Below, one piece after another: positions 11,986 to 22,965 of a stretch of DNA of 64,000 bases. The notes under the pieces are model-generated. The model made no database searches, had not been told where the DNA came from, and worked only from the letters and a program-made list of their open reading frames with translations. The stretch covers positions 25,964,508-26,028,507 of the forward strand of contig NC_088776.1 in NCBI RefSeq assembly GCF_954871325.1. Reading direction: 5' to 3'. This stretch comes from Gordionus sp. m RMFG-2023 (Eukaryota; Nematomorpha; Gordioida; Chordodea; Parachordodidae). Every line of letters begins with the position of its first letter. Position 1 is the stretch's first letter. Both the position numbers and the translations under genes were made by a program.

Positions 11986-13553
11986 TTTATGTGCATTTAT
12001 TAAACTATTTTTATTGTAGAAAGGAAAATATTTTTATGGATAAGGTCAGCCATGTGTTGATGGGTATGCCTTAAGGGTTGATGGGTATGCGTATGCCTTA
12101 AGGTGGAAATATCGTTTAGTTTGAATATTTGAGAAAGTTTTTTTTTTAATTTTTTTTTGTAGGTGTATTTTGGTTATTACAATTTATTATTCTTTGTAAT
12201 AATTTTATAGCACATCACATTTTACTGTATATATTATGAACATGTAATTTTTTTTAAAAAAAATCAGATTATTTTATATTTTGAATGTTATATTAAAAAT
12301 TCTCTACATGTATACCATATAGACCATTATATTCTCAATTTGTATTACTTTGCATTCTACATTTTTGTGAATCCGTGCTAATTGTGATGGCAGGGTTAGG
12401 TAGAAATGGTACATTTTTCTTAGGATGTTGAGTAATTCCTAGATGAAAAATATTTTATTTTCTACATATTATATATTTTTCCTCCAAATATTAAGTTTAT
12501 GTCTATACATATTCCTTGTAATTTTATTTAAAATCTTTGTTCGGCAAATTTTCACCATTATTTTTAATACCTAAAAATGGATTTTTCTATCTATTTTAAG
12601 AGATATTTATAAAAAATGTACTTTTTTTTTACATGACAGAAGGAAAGAAATTGCATTTCACACATAAACCATTTGTTCACATTACAGTATTATATGTAAA
12701 ATCATTATTTCCTAATTCCCATTAATCAGACCCCATGTATATTATAACTCATATTTTCCAAATGGATTAAAAGGAATTAATTAGTATGTTTTGCTTGTAT
12801 ATTATAATGTTAATATTACTGCTCCATAGATTATAAATATGGATACCACGATGTAAATGTCATTATTGTTAACATTTTTTCAGCGATTATATATTGAAAT
12901 GTATCGGAGATATTATACTATAAATCATCATAAAAGGAGGTGATTCGATAAATTCCCTGAACGTTTTCAAGGCGTACCGAAAGTTGATACAATTTAAATG
13001 GACGATTCGATACAGGGCCACCAGAGAGAAAGGGACGTTGGGCCTGTGAAGGGTGGCCCTGTTGTAGCCGTTGAAAAAAAAGAAGAAATAAATTAAATAT
13101 AATATACTAAATGTCAGTCATTTTTCTGATACGAAAATTATTAATTTTTTCCTTGGGGAGGGGAGTGGAAAGGAGAACAATAGATGTTCCTTTGTGTGGA
13201 GAGATGGATGTCAGAAGCGTAATGATGATCAATATGAATAGTATGAAATAATGTGGATCACCACAATGTAGTGTATAATTATTGTTTATTTATTTTGTAT
13301 GACTATGAATTTTTATGTTATGAATTTTTGGTATTATTTAATAAAGAAATTGAAGGGGTTTTTGTAGTGCATTTGTTTTAGTTACTGCTATAAATTTCCG
13401 ATTAAGTATTGGCAGGAGTGAAGGAAGGAGTTTTTACAGGTACCATACCTATTCACGAGGGATTTTTTTTCAGCTGTGCAATGAAGGATTAAAGATATTC
13501 AATAGATTTATATTTATACTCTTCTTTAAATAAATATATGATGTAATCTTTTA
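11986..13553. other. Mostly unassigned stretch with small repeats
   Basis: No gene recognised. At 12,051-12,102 the phrase GTTGATGGGTATG with CCTTAAGG occurs twice in direct orientation. A strong hairpin sits at 13,013-13,061 (listed separately). The rest is A+T-rich without TIR pairs that I could match. Confidence 0.4.
13013..13061. repeat. 49-bp GC-rich hairpin with CAGGG ends
   Basis: Begins CAGGGCCACC and ends with its exact complement GGTGGCCCTG, leaving a 29-base loop. CAGGG is a usual hAT terminus, so this could be a minimal remnant of two element ends. The flanking 8-mers (ATTCGATA and TTGTAGCC) do not match, so it is not a simple insertion. Confidence 0.5.
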
Positions 13554-13646
13554 CTATGACCTCCTAGATTTAACATATTTTGCTTTGAGGTCACACCAAA
13601 GACGCTCTATGGACTGGGTATTTATGATTCTATTTATCGGGTCCGC
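13554..13646 (-). pseudogene. Merlin-like transposase C-terminal scrap
   Basis: The minus-strand translation reads ADPINRIINTQSIERLWCDL, then KAKYVKSRRS and a stop. The block NTQSIERLW matches the last catalytic motif (HTNxIExxW) of IS1595/ISXO2-like transposases, whose eukaryotic branch is Merlin. Only about 30 residues remain and no TIRs were located. The assignment rests on this one motif. Confidence 0.5.
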
Positions 13647-13649
13647 AAA

Positions 13650-14175
13650 AAATATTATTAAAAAAATTATTTTAACAATTAAAAAATTTATTTGTGTAAA
13701 AATTAACAACCAATGGTTTTGATAATAAAATATCCTTCAACAAAAAATTATTTAAAAATTAAATAAATAAAATTCAACTAATCATATTACATATAAATAA
13801 ATAAAAGATAACCAATAGTAATTATGGCTCATAAACCTAATCTACCCATAAATGAGAAGAAAAAAAAATAGAAAAAAGATTAAGAAATATAGGAATTAAA
13901 AATGATTTGAAGATCTAGTAAAAAACTAAAAATTTAAGAAAAATTCACAAGAAAAAGTAAAATATATTTTTTTAAATATTTAAAAAAATAACGATTTTTT
14001 TTGAATGGGAATTTTCCTTTTGATCAATACTTATACTTTTTTGATTGATACTTTTCTTTTTTTGATTAGATCTCTTCCTTTTTTGATTGGCACTTTTCCT
14101 TTTACGATTGACACATTTCTTTTATGAAAACCCTGTAACATCGTTACTGCCGAATAATCTTTAGTAAGAAAGAGC
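13650..14175. other. Stretch without recognised features
   Basis: A- and T-rich. TTTTTGATTG and related words repeat loosely between 14,020 and 14,125 (TTTTGATTGATAC, TTTTGATTGGCAC, ACGATTGACAC), giving a faint 25-30 bp periodicity. Confidence 0.35.
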
Positions 14176-15193
14176 ATACCTACTAGAGGTCTGCATTGGG
14201 CGGGTTTTAGAGAACGGGTAGGCGATCGGGCAGGTTAAGAAAAATATTTACACTATGGACGGGCGGGTGGGCGGGTTAAAATATTTACAACTTTTAATTG
14301 TTATTTATAATCATTTATGTAAATATTAAAAAAAATGCTCCATTAAATTTCAACATTTATTAATACCAATCGATATCTGAGGATGTGTTGATATCGAAAA
14401 CATGGGTGAAAATCTGATTTAACCCGTTTCTCCAAAAGCAAAGAGAATTCAATTAAAGGTATTAAATTATAAATGGAATGTTTGAAATAGATAATATCAC
14501 GTCAAAATTAATAGCACCTTACCTATTGACATCAAAAAATATTTAGATCTTAAAGTGGCGAGGATAATTTAGCAAGATTTTAGTAAGTTTAGTTTAAGTT
14601 TACTATTTATAAACAATTAATTTAAATTACTTCTTTAAAATTTATTATTAATGGTTTCACTTTAATATCACACTTAAGTAGAGGATATATTTCAAAAGAA
14701 TATCCAACTTTGGTGGAAACGACAAGAAAAAGATTTATCGAAGCTATCAAGATTAACCAGTACTTCTTAACGAGGAATTAATATTATTGGAATGTTAATA
14801 TAATAAATAGGAACTTGCGTAAATTAAGAAAATGTGGATTCATTATTATTTTTGCATTATAATTAGAAATAATATCAATAAATATTAATCATATTTTTTA
14901 CATAAATATTTTATAAAATCAAATAAATTCCTTATCCGTAATTTAAATTGAATATTTTTTTTGCTTAATATAGCAAACTTCCTAAATTATAAAATTTTTT
15001 TGTAGGGGTGTAGCGCTCAAACTAAATAATTTTTTTAAATTAGATTTTAAAAAAATTGAAAAAAAATGAGCTTATTTAAGTTTCAAGGACGGCATGGAAT
15101 AGAAAATTTTTAGGCTAATGGGCGGATGGGTTAAATTTTTTTTAATAAAGGACGGGCGTAAAAACCGGTCCATTGCAGATCTCCAATACCTAC
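14176..15193 (+). mobile_element. hAT element 14184-15185, TSD ATACCTAC
   Basis: The left end is TAGAGGTCTGCATTGGGC and the inverse right end is TTGGAGATCTGCAATGGACC. Identical ATACCTAC 8-mers lie at 14,176-14,183 and 15,186-15,193. GGGCGGGT words crowd the first 90 bp and the inverse cluster lies near the right end. Inside, about 14,710-14,768 reads WWKRQEKDLSKLSRLTSTS, the WWK...YPxLSxLA segment just before the dimerisation motif of hAT transposases. The 1002-bp element is therefore a deletion derivative of a hAT transposon. Confidence 0.92.
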
Positions 15194-15266
15194 ATTCTAT
15201 TTATATCAATAAAATGTAGAAACTAGTTTTGCATTTAAATAAAACTTGAATAGATTCAAAAACTTC

Positions 15267-15632
15267 TTGATACTCGGTGGCGCAACCAAAGTGGGGGTCG
15301 CAAATTCTCCTGTTTTCGTAAATATCATCTTGGCTAATAAGAATTTCACAGCCCCCATCTCCTCTTCCCCAAAATTATAAGGAAGAATTTGAAAGAAAAA
15401 TTAGTAAAAATTAATCACTTTTAAATAACGACTATAATTCAAAATTTTTAGAAGAAATGCATTTTAACAAAAAAAAAGTGAAAACCCAAATTTATTTTTA
15501 TAAAAATCTAATATAGCCAAAGGACTACAATAAGTGGACTTAAAGGTCTCCAACAAAATTTATGAGGATAAATTCACCTAGAAGTTCCCCCCCCCCTCCA
15601 TAGCAAATCCTGGATACGCCAATGTTGATAAT
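15267..15632. mobile_element. hAT MITE 15275-15624, TSD TTGATA(C/A)T
   Basis: The left end is CGGTGGCGCAACC and the inverse right end is CATTGGCGTATCCAGGATTTG, both close to the common hAT end CAGTGGCGTAxCC. The flanking 8-mers TTGATACT and TTGATAAT differ at one base. The 350-bp body has poly-C/poly-G tracts next to both ends and no coding sequence. Confidence 0.85.
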
Positions 15633-16190
15633 GTTTATATTTATTTGATAATTATAAAATGAAAATATATAAATTTTCTATCCTCAACCGAAACGAGCTA
15701 AAACTCAATTGCAAACCGAATCGCGAATCCGATTTGACTAAACTACAAAGGTTTAATCCAAGCCCAAACCACCATGGTCTAATCACGGTCCAACTCGAAA
15801 AAATCCTATCAGTTGTCACTAGATGGAAAAAATTATTCCTGAGTATTTTTTTCATGCATGAGTTTTTTTAAAAAATTACCACTTAGCACTTCCTTTTTAA
15901 AGGTCCAACGATGTTCCTGGGTTAAAGGAAAATTATTTTAAACAAAAATCAAAAAGCTGTAATTATAATAAGGAGTTTGGGGGAGCTATAAAAAATGTGT
16001 ACCCCCCCCCCTCCCCACACACATGAAAAATATTGGTTACAACATTTTAAGATTACTCTTCACTTACTGTTTTTTTTACTTAAAATTTTTTAAGATAATG
16101 ACTTGAATTAAAATACACAACTTAAAATAAAGTAATTAAAATTATAAATATAATATTTATGAAGAATTTGATGACAAGAGTAATTTAGGC
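15633..16190. other. Non-coding stretch with decayed GC-rich patch
   Basis: Bases 15,690-15,830 are GC-richer (ACCGAATCGCGAATCCG, CCAAGCCCAAACCACC) and resemble the inside of the TAGAGATCTGCA MITEs, but no end or TSD was found. The overlapping 67-70 codon frames on the two strands are a by-product of that composition. Confidence 0.4.
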
Positions 16191-16194
16191 TAGA

Positions 16195-16348
16195 TTTATA
16201 GTGAGAACCAATCTGACACGATTTAACAGCTGATTTTATTAATATTTAATTTATTAATTGATTTTAATAAAGAAAAATTAATCTCATTAAAGGATTTTTA
16301 AAATCGCTTAGCTGTTAACTTGTGTCGTATTGGATTCCATTATGAACA
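16195..16348. repeat. Foldback MITE with about 40-bp TIRs
   Basis: The left arm ATAGTGAGAACCAATCTGAC..ACAGCT is matched in inverse by the right arm (ATAATGGAATCCAATACGAC..ACAGCT), with diverged but collinear bases over about 40 bp. The arms enclose about 70 bp of A+T-rich sequence. Superfamily unknown. Confidence 0.5.
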
Positions 16349-16617
16349 ACGCCGTAACAGAGTGGTTGTATGAGGCCACCCACCCATTCCCCATATAATT
16401 TTTGCAGGTTTAAAGATGCTCATTCCTTGCATAAGAGATAATTCATGTGAAGGAAATTATATATCCATCCAAATAATATTTATAATATAATCTAAGTATA
16501 TCAATAAAATTTTATATCAACCCGTGTCGTATTGGATTCCATTATGACCCATTAATCTGAGCCGTAACAGAGCAATTTTGAGGATAGCCACCCCTTTCCC
16601 ATATAATATTTGCAGGA
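16321..16617. repeat. Direct repeat pair of about 100 bp
   Basis: GTGTCGTATTGGATTCCATT, GCCGTAACAGAG, GCCACCC and CCCATATAATxTTTGCAGG occur in the same order at 16,322-16,410 and 16,524-16,616. The first copy overlaps the right arm of the foldback MITE, so the unit probably includes an element end. Confidence 0.65.
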
Positions 16618-16845
16618 TAAAAAAAATCATTTATGCAATTATAAATGCAATAAATATATTTTAATTTTAAAAAATGAGCGAATATTAATTAACCTTTTAC
16701 AACAATTTATTTATCAGTTTACTATCATGATATAAAATGAATATTTCTTAATTCATGTTTTGAAATTGGTTTTAAAATTAAAGGAATATTATAAACCTAG
16801 TCTTAGATAAGAATTAGTATAAAAGTAGTTTTAACCTAATAGAGA

Positions 16846-17586
16846 CCTAAAAACAGGGATGCGAACCCGGCAAGATTTTTGCCCGGGATCGGTTCGGGTT
16901 CGGTTTAAGGTTAAAAAAGTAAGTGGATTCTGTTGGGTTCGGTTTAGGGAGATATTTTGAACCCGGGTTTGGTTCCAGGTTCAGCTCGGGTTTAAGAATT
17001 TTTGAATTAATATAAAAAAAATATTCTATATTTAAATCATAATTAAAATACTAGACATAAATTTGGTATAAAAAATAAAAAAATTTATAGGCAAATATAG
17101 TTAAAAATACAAAGCATAGTCATGTATAGATTTAAAAAAAATTAGACGTATTTCTTTAAATTAACAATATCCAATATAATAATTTTTACTTTGACTTGTT
17201 CACTTTCATTTTCCACTAATTAATAATCTTTGAGAATAAGTTAAAAATTAAAAATAAGCGTAAATGAATTTAATTGTTTAAAATTTATTAACAATCAAAT
17301 AGGAATCTTTGAGAATAAATTTTAAAAAATTTAAAAATTAGTAAATGAATTAAGTTGTGTAAAATTAGTAACACTTCACTTAAATGGAAATAAAATGTCA
17401 ATTAAATTATTTATATTAATTTAAACAATACACTGAACCCGGTTGAACCCGGGTTCAAATAAAATTCCCGGGTTCGGTTTGGGGTTTTGAAAATTTTATA
17501 AACGGGGTTCAGGTTTGGTTCGGGTTCAGATTTTTTAAAAACCCGGGTTTTCTTCTCCGGGTTCGGTTCTAACCCCTGCCTAAAAA
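16846..17586. mobile_element. hAT MITE 16854-17578, TSD CCTAAAAA
   Basis: The left end is CAGGGATGCGAACCCGG and the inverse right end is CAGGGGTTAGAACCGAACCC. Perfect CCTAAAAA 8-mers lie at 16,846-16,853 and 17,579-17,586. Each end carries many CCCGGGTTCGG/GGTTCGGTTT words. The 725-bp body is non-coding; the 90-codon minus frame at 17,411-17,683 only follows the repeat words. Confidence 0.94.
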
Positions 17587-17689
17587 TATGTAAAATAACG
17601 GCAAAAAATCGACCCCACCAATACCTTTTGTGAATATTTCTGTATACAGCCTTTAATCTAGAGGTAAAGAGAAAGGGGGCCATATCAGG

Positions 17690-18544
17690 TGGTTGTCATT
17701 AATACCTGCCATTGATAGAATTTTAAAATTTTACAAACCCTTAAAAAAATACTTCATAAATAGAGACTTTAAAAGCTGTCCTAAAATTTTGAAAAATCGG
17801 AAGCATATTTAGGATTCGTTTCACATGTAGGAAATCTACTTCATGCAGTTAATATTCAGTTGCACAAAATATTCTAAAAAAGATTCACAAAATCACGCTA
17901 CAGCTCTGTTCATCTCTACAGTTAAAAATTGATAATAAATTTTATGGCGCTATTGCTAAAAATATTATATTAAAATGTTCAAATAATATTCTAATTAATA
18001 CGTTTTTAAATGAAGCAGATATTTTTATTAAGACAATTTTAGAAATTTACAATCAAAATTTGATTTTAATAACTCTATTTACAAATGTATAAATATTATG
18101 ACCTTGAAACAGAAACCATCAATTCATGGTTTTTATAATTTAATAAATATATTAAAAATACCGAAAGACATTGATGTCTTGTTTGAGGAGATTGTAATTC
18201 TCTCTATTTTTTATTATTCGCCAAAATACTTAAAGTTAGATGGTCTAAAAGCAGAGGAGAAATGGGTAGAATTTTTTCGTAATAACGATAAATCCGTATG
18301 CTTGGAAAAAATATGCGAGTATGTCTTCTCCTTACCTCATTCTAATGCCTCATCCGAGCGCATTTTTAGACTGATGAGGACTACCTGGAAAAAGGAGAGA
18401 AATCGGATTGCTTTAACAACATTAGAGGCCGAGCTAATGATTAAACAAATATATAATATGTTATGCCAGGAATTTTATAAATATCTCAATAACGACGGTA
18501 AATATTTAGTTCTATTATTTAAATCTCAAATAAAATATAATTAA
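17690..18544 (+). pseudogene. hAT transposase, C-terminal half (plus copy of a tail-to-tail pair)
   Basis: From about 17,705 the plus strand reads LPAIDRILKFYKPLKKYF, then broken sequence, then an intact 148-codon frame (18,098-18,544). That frame contains DVLFEEIVILSIFYYSPKYL and LPHSNASSERIFRLMRTTWK and ends after LEAELMIKQIYNM. NASSERIF is the hAT dimerisation core. An older copy of the same stretch lies at 22,080-22,760. The first 150 bp are also present inverted at 18,655-18,850, so two copies face each other. Upstream stops show that it is dead. Confidence 0.75.
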
Positions 18545-18654
18545 GTTTTAGCAATGGCTCTATGAAATTTATTGTCAATTATTAACTGTAATGAACACAT
18601 CTTCAGAATAATTTTGTGAATCTTTATTAAGATTCTTCTGATTGCAACTACACA

Positions 18655-19192
18655 TTAACAGCATGTAGTAGATTTCCTACATGTGAAATCATTCCTAAAT
18701 ATATCTCTGCCATTCATTATTGAAAAAAGTTTTGAAAATGTTAGGACAGCTTTATAATCTTTATTTAAGAAATATTTTTTTAAAGGTTTATAAAATTTTA
18801 AAATTTTATCGATGGCGGGTAATAGGAACATATCGCAACCAACATTGTGCTGACTCAATTCTGTAAATACACTCTGTTTTTACCAAATTCACTGAGGCAT
18901 TAACAGATCAGAAAACTGACATGCAATTTATTGATAATCTCGAATCTGCTATATTTACCATTATATCGTTAGCTTTGTCATTGGATTTTTCACTATTTGA
19001 GGGGAAAAAATTTAAGAGTTTTATTGAAACGACCTTAAATTTGTTGAAATAGCGGAGTATAAAGGGAGATATTTTAATATTTCCCTTATTAGATGTATCT
19101 GTTAGAATTGCATCTGTATGACCATCTTTCAAATCGTCAAGAATTGACCTCCTGGATTTAGGTCTTAAAACATTGATGATAGCCTTGCTCAT
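18655..19192 (-). pseudogene. hAT transposase, middle part (minus copy of a tail-to-tail pair)
   Basis: The minus strand from 19,192 reads INVLRPKSRRSILDDLKDG, then TDTSNKGNIKISPFILRYF and IKLLNFFPSNSEKSNDKAN, the DxSNxGxxKxxPxxxRYF block of the hAT catalytic region. After a frame break it continues at 18,858 with LPAIDKILKFYKPLKKYF. It overlaps in content with the plus copy (about 80% similar by eye over 180 bp) but runs in the opposite direction. A hAT terminus at 19,733-19,755 (inverse CAGGGTTGCCAGG) probably belongs to this copy. Confidence 0.72.
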
Positions 19193-19199
19193 TTTTGTT

Positions 19200-19755
19200 C
19201 AACAAGTATAGTTGTAATTTATATTAGAGTTCGTTAAATATTATGGGAAAAAGATTCTACCAACATTGTGATGATAAGTATCTCTGTGATTGTACTACAA
19301 GATAAGTGATTACAATTGCCGCAACTGTAGTTGCATCTGTATTATTTCTTATTTTTAGAGTACCTTATTATGTATTTAAACGTGATACGTGATAATTAAG
19401 CGCACATCCCTAATGTTATACACACACACGGTAGATTTCCAATTGCGGTCGTTTTGTGGGACATTCGCATAAAATATATTTTTAATTGTAAAATTAAAAT
19501 CGTTTTTTATATAAAATTTTATCTTGTTTACATTCTTTTATATTTAAAAAAGATCATTGGTTTTTTTTTAATTAATAAATTTTAATTAATCAAGATGTTA
19601 TTTTATTTTGAAAAATAGTTACCGACTTTGTATTTATATAAACTAATTATAAAAAATAATAAGCGGATAATTAAGTCAATTCAAAATCCCGGGCCTGGAA
19701 AAAAATTTATTTTAGCAATTTTTATATTTTTGAAAATTTTTACCTGGCAACCCTG
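19200..19755 (-). mobile_element. 5' flank and terminus of the minus-strand hAT
   Basis: Ends in CCTGGCAACCCTG, that is CAGGGTTGCCAGG on the minus strand, a standard hAT terminus. It lies directly upstream of the minus transposase remnant, as a 5' end should. The 8-mer outside it is CCTGTGAC; no copy of it was found next to another CAGGG end, so the other border is not defined. Confidence 0.55.
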
Positions 19756-19757
19756 CC

Positions 19758-21417
19758 TGTGACCTGAGTGCGCCGACAAAACTATCGGCGGCCGGCGCAA
19801 TTTTCAAAAATCTAATCGACGGCTGGTGGCGCATTTTTAGCCGCCGTCAATAAAATCGGCGCAGTTATAAATTTTTATAACATAAATTTTTTTAATTGCT
19901 TATTAATTTTAAAAAAAAAATAATAAATATACACTATTCTACAGATATCTCGGCATATTTTTTAATATTCATTTAATAGAAAACTTATTATATCCAAAAT
20001 CGATTTAGTAATTTTATAATATCATGTATAAAAATTATTTTATTTAAATTTTCTGGACATAATGATGATCTCCTTGAATTTAACGTCAATCCAGCGGTAG
20101 AGAGTCGCCGCGGAATGCAGAGAATTTTTTGTCGGGCCTGGAAAGATTGGGAAGTTCACTCTTCTTTTCTCTCCAAAAATTTAGAACGTCCATATCTTGT
20201 GAATGTCGTTTTCATAGAAAACTGTGGCATTCTTGTTCTAAGTTACCTAACTTGGAATCATAATTTATATTTATTGAATGTTTATTTGCCAATTATGTCA
20301 AATAACTTGAATTTAATAATTCATCTTCATCCTCATTAGCTATATTTACTACCTGATTATCATCATTCTCTATAAGTTTAAGATGTTTTATTATAAATTC
20401 TGAAGCTGAGCAATTTTGCTCTATTAAATACTTTGACACAATTGTCAATTTTTAAAATCTTGGATCTAAAAGAGAAAGAATATACTTATATAATATTACT
20501 TGCAGATTATAAACCGGAAATCGTAACGCAAGTTTTTTTAGTATATTTTCTTTAAGTGAAATAATTTCAGAACTATCACTATCATTTACTATTAAATGTG
20601 TTTCAATTTCACTTTTAAAAAGTAACGCCAAGTTTAAAGTAGGCCCTTTTTGTACTGAAAGAAATTCGACAGTTTCTTTAAATTTTGAAAGAAATACTAA
20701 TAGTTCTTCTACCAGATCAGATTCATAATTTGAGAAAGTGCTTCCCAATTCTTTTCAAAACATTATTAATTAAATCCTTATTTAATCCAGATATGCTTTC
20801 TAGCATAATTAATATACTATGCCAATGTGTTGGGTTTGGGACATTTAATTTTAAGGTATTCATATACGTGGAATTATTGTTATTATTATCATTGGAATTG
20901 CTAATTTGAAAACGGGTACCCGTGTATGGATCAATGCTGTCAAGATCTAACATGTCTTATATTAAATCTATTGCACTTAGACATTTTCTTTGATATTCCT
21001 AGAATTCAAATTCAACCTCTGCAGTTTTATATCTTAGAGTGGTAATAATTTATCTAATTCTTTTGCAAAAAATTTCCAGACTATGGATGTTTTATTATCC
21101 AGAGTTAGGATACTAAAATTATTTATAGAATTATTAAATATTGATACATCCATTTTAAAAATATGTAAAATTATGGTAACTTCTGAAATTTTAGATTTTT
21201 GATTGATTGAATTTTATAATGAGTTAATATAATTATGATTTTAAAATAGTAAAAAATAAAAATTCATCAATATCCTGATTGACATTAAAAAATTACAAGA
21301 GGAGTGATGTTGACCAATTACTAGAATATGAAAATCGGCGGCGCGCTGGCATGATTTTCTTAAACGGCGGCGCTTTCGGCGTAACCAAAAAAGGTGGCCG
21401 GCCGGCGCACAGGTCTA
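19758..21417 (-). mobile_element. hAT element with GCCGGCCGGCGC subterminal repeats
   Basis: The inverse right end TAGACCTGTGCGCCGGCC is mirrored on the left by GACCTGAGTGCGCCGAC. Clusters of CGGCG/GCCGGC words lie within 110 bp of each end (19,770-19,865 and 21,330-21,410), in strong contrast to the A+T-rich core. A hAT transposase remnant runs on the minus strand between them. No matching TSD was found; on the left the element directly abuts another hAT end. Confidence 0.75.
20095..20953 (-). pseudogene. hAT transposase, catalytic and C-terminal region, broken
   Basis: In minus-strand order: LDLDSIDPYTGTRFQIS, then LNVPNPTHWHSILIMLESIS (the C/NPTRWxSxxxML block), then IGKHFLKL. After a frame shift at about 20,730 comes SDLVEELLVFLSKFKETVEF, LALLFKSEIETHL and LSLLDPRF (the LLDPRFK motif). 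Degenerate sequence follows, with DVLNFWREKKSELPNLSR at about 20,200, the FWxxxxxxxPxLS block before the dimerisation motif, which has itself decayed. The zinc finger is missing. Several stops and shifts show that it is inactive. The order fits a BED-type hAT transposase. Confidence 0.82.
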
Positions 21418-21419
21418 AT

Positions 21420-22079
21420 CATATCCATTTATTCCAATTGTGTTTAGAAGGGCGTTTTTTTTAATTTAGTCTATTTTTAACAAATAAAGAAGTTAGACCG
21501 TCTCAAAGGACGGCTTAATACTAAATAGTAGGCCAGGGTAAATAGCCAAAAAAGCAAAAGAAAAAATTTTCTCAAAAAAAGAAAAAAAAATCCAAAAAAA
21601 GAATTGATAAAAGGGAATAAAATATGAAAAATAACAAAGCCACATTTAAAACAAAACATGTCCTTTTTCAAATACTTTTTAGCTTATACTAAAAAGCAAT
21701 TAAATATCTAAATTAAGCCCACCTATGACACAGTTAGAAAATTTTTATTTCATTTGAAAGATGATGCTTCTCGGAAAATTTATTTTTATAACTTTGAAAA
21801 TATGGACATGAAACAGAAAATTAATTTTATCTTGAATAGAGAAAATTGACGGCTTTTTCCAGTATAATTTTATTGGATGGGTTTATGCCTTCTTTTTGCA
21901 GATCTTTAAGCTAGGTTACATATTATAATAATAATATTGGGTTTAAATTATTTTTTTTTAAATTTTATTTCTGGAAGAAATCATTAGTCATTATTTTAAA
22001 AAGTTATTGGAGGGGATGTAGGGGTATCTATTTTGATATTAAATCATAATTATGAAACTTTGCAAATTTCCAAGTAGTG
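21420..22079. other. Stretch without recognised features
   Basis: A+T-rich, with a long purine-rich run at 21,545-21,600. The 64-codon minus frame there is a shadow of that run. Confidence 0.35.
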
Positions 22080-22760
22080 GAGGGAGGAGGTGAAATTATC
22101 GCAGAGGCATAGTTTCACGTAGGAAGTGTATTAATGGTTGTCAATATATAGTTGCAATCTGAAGATTGGTTATTAATAAGATTGACAAAATAATGGTACA
22201 CCATTGTTCGACCTTACAGCTTAAAATAGGGAATAAATTTCATGGCTATATTGCTAAAAACGCGATTTAAATTTTGTAAATTTAACCTTAATTGATGGCC
22301 TTTTAAACGAAGCAAATTTATTAAAATAATTCTACAATATTTGCAATCAAAATATAATTTTACTAATCCTATCAATAAAATAACTCTGGAAAAGAAAACA
22401 ATAGTTGATGAATTTTGCAATTTAATAATTATATTAAAAGTACAAATAAATATTGATATCTTGTTTGAAGAGTTATTATATTCTCTATTTTTTATGATTT
22501 CCTGTAATACTTAAAAATAAATTGGCTAAGCAGAGGAGATATGGGTCGAATTCTTTCGTAATAACGATAAATGACCAAAGCAGAAGAAATATGTAAAAAT
22601 GTATTAACCTTGAGTACTAGAATGCCTCATCGGAGGGCATTTTTAGCCAGATGAGGACTACCCATAGAAAGAAGTAGGCTTGCTGAAATAAAGGGAGAAA
22701 CGATTAGTAAAACAAAATTATAATAGGCCTTGCCACTAATTTTATAAGTTTATCAATAAC
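22080..22760 (+). pseudogene. Older copy of the hAT C-terminal half seen at 17,830-18,450
   Basis: Collinear at nucleotide level with 17,830-18,450: shared blocks include TTTCATGGCTATATTGCTAAA, GATATCTTGTTTGAAGAG, TTTCGTAATAACGATAAAT and CAGATGAGGACTACC. Translation is broken throughout; AxSGHFxPDEDYP-like remnants stand where NASSERIFRLM should be. It is more decayed than the 18-kb copies and so probably inserted earlier. Confidence 0.72.
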
Positions 22761-22916
22761 GTTGGTAATTTTTAATTCGAAAATTTAGATCCTTTTTGTA
22801 GTGATTTGCTTTATTTTTTTGTAATTCTTTAATTTGATTAGAAAGACCAAACATTTATAAAATTTTAAAAAATTGCATATAAAAAATAGATAATTTTATG
22901 CGAATAATATAAATAC

Positions 22917-22965
22917 AGAGACCTGCAGGCCGTATTATATTTTTTAAATTTACCTGAGTCGGACC
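22917..22965. mobile_element. Unpaired hAT-like terminus CAGAGACCTGCAGGCC
   Basis: CAGAGACCTGCAGGCC matches the inverse of the right end of the MITE at 32,996-33,639. GC-rich words (CCTGAGTCGGACC) follow, as in that family. No right partner was found within 2 kb. Confidence 0.45.

Noticed and set aside
15659-15871. Overlapping 67-70 codon frames on both strands
   Set aside because: They mirror each other across a GC-richer, MITE-like patch, have no recognisable motif, and arise from the low stop density of that composition.
17411-17683. 90-codon minus frame
   Set aside because: It consists of translated CCCGGGTTCGG repeat words of the hAT MITE at 16,854-17,578.
20115-20339. 74-codon plus frame over a GC-rich start
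   Set aside because: It lies antisense to the minus-strand hAT transposase remnant (the FWREKKSELPNLSR segment) and is its shadow.
19756-21425. TSD for the GCCGGCC-ended hAT
   Set aside because: The right flank ATCATATC has no copy at the left border, where another hAT end directly abuts, so no duplication is claimed.
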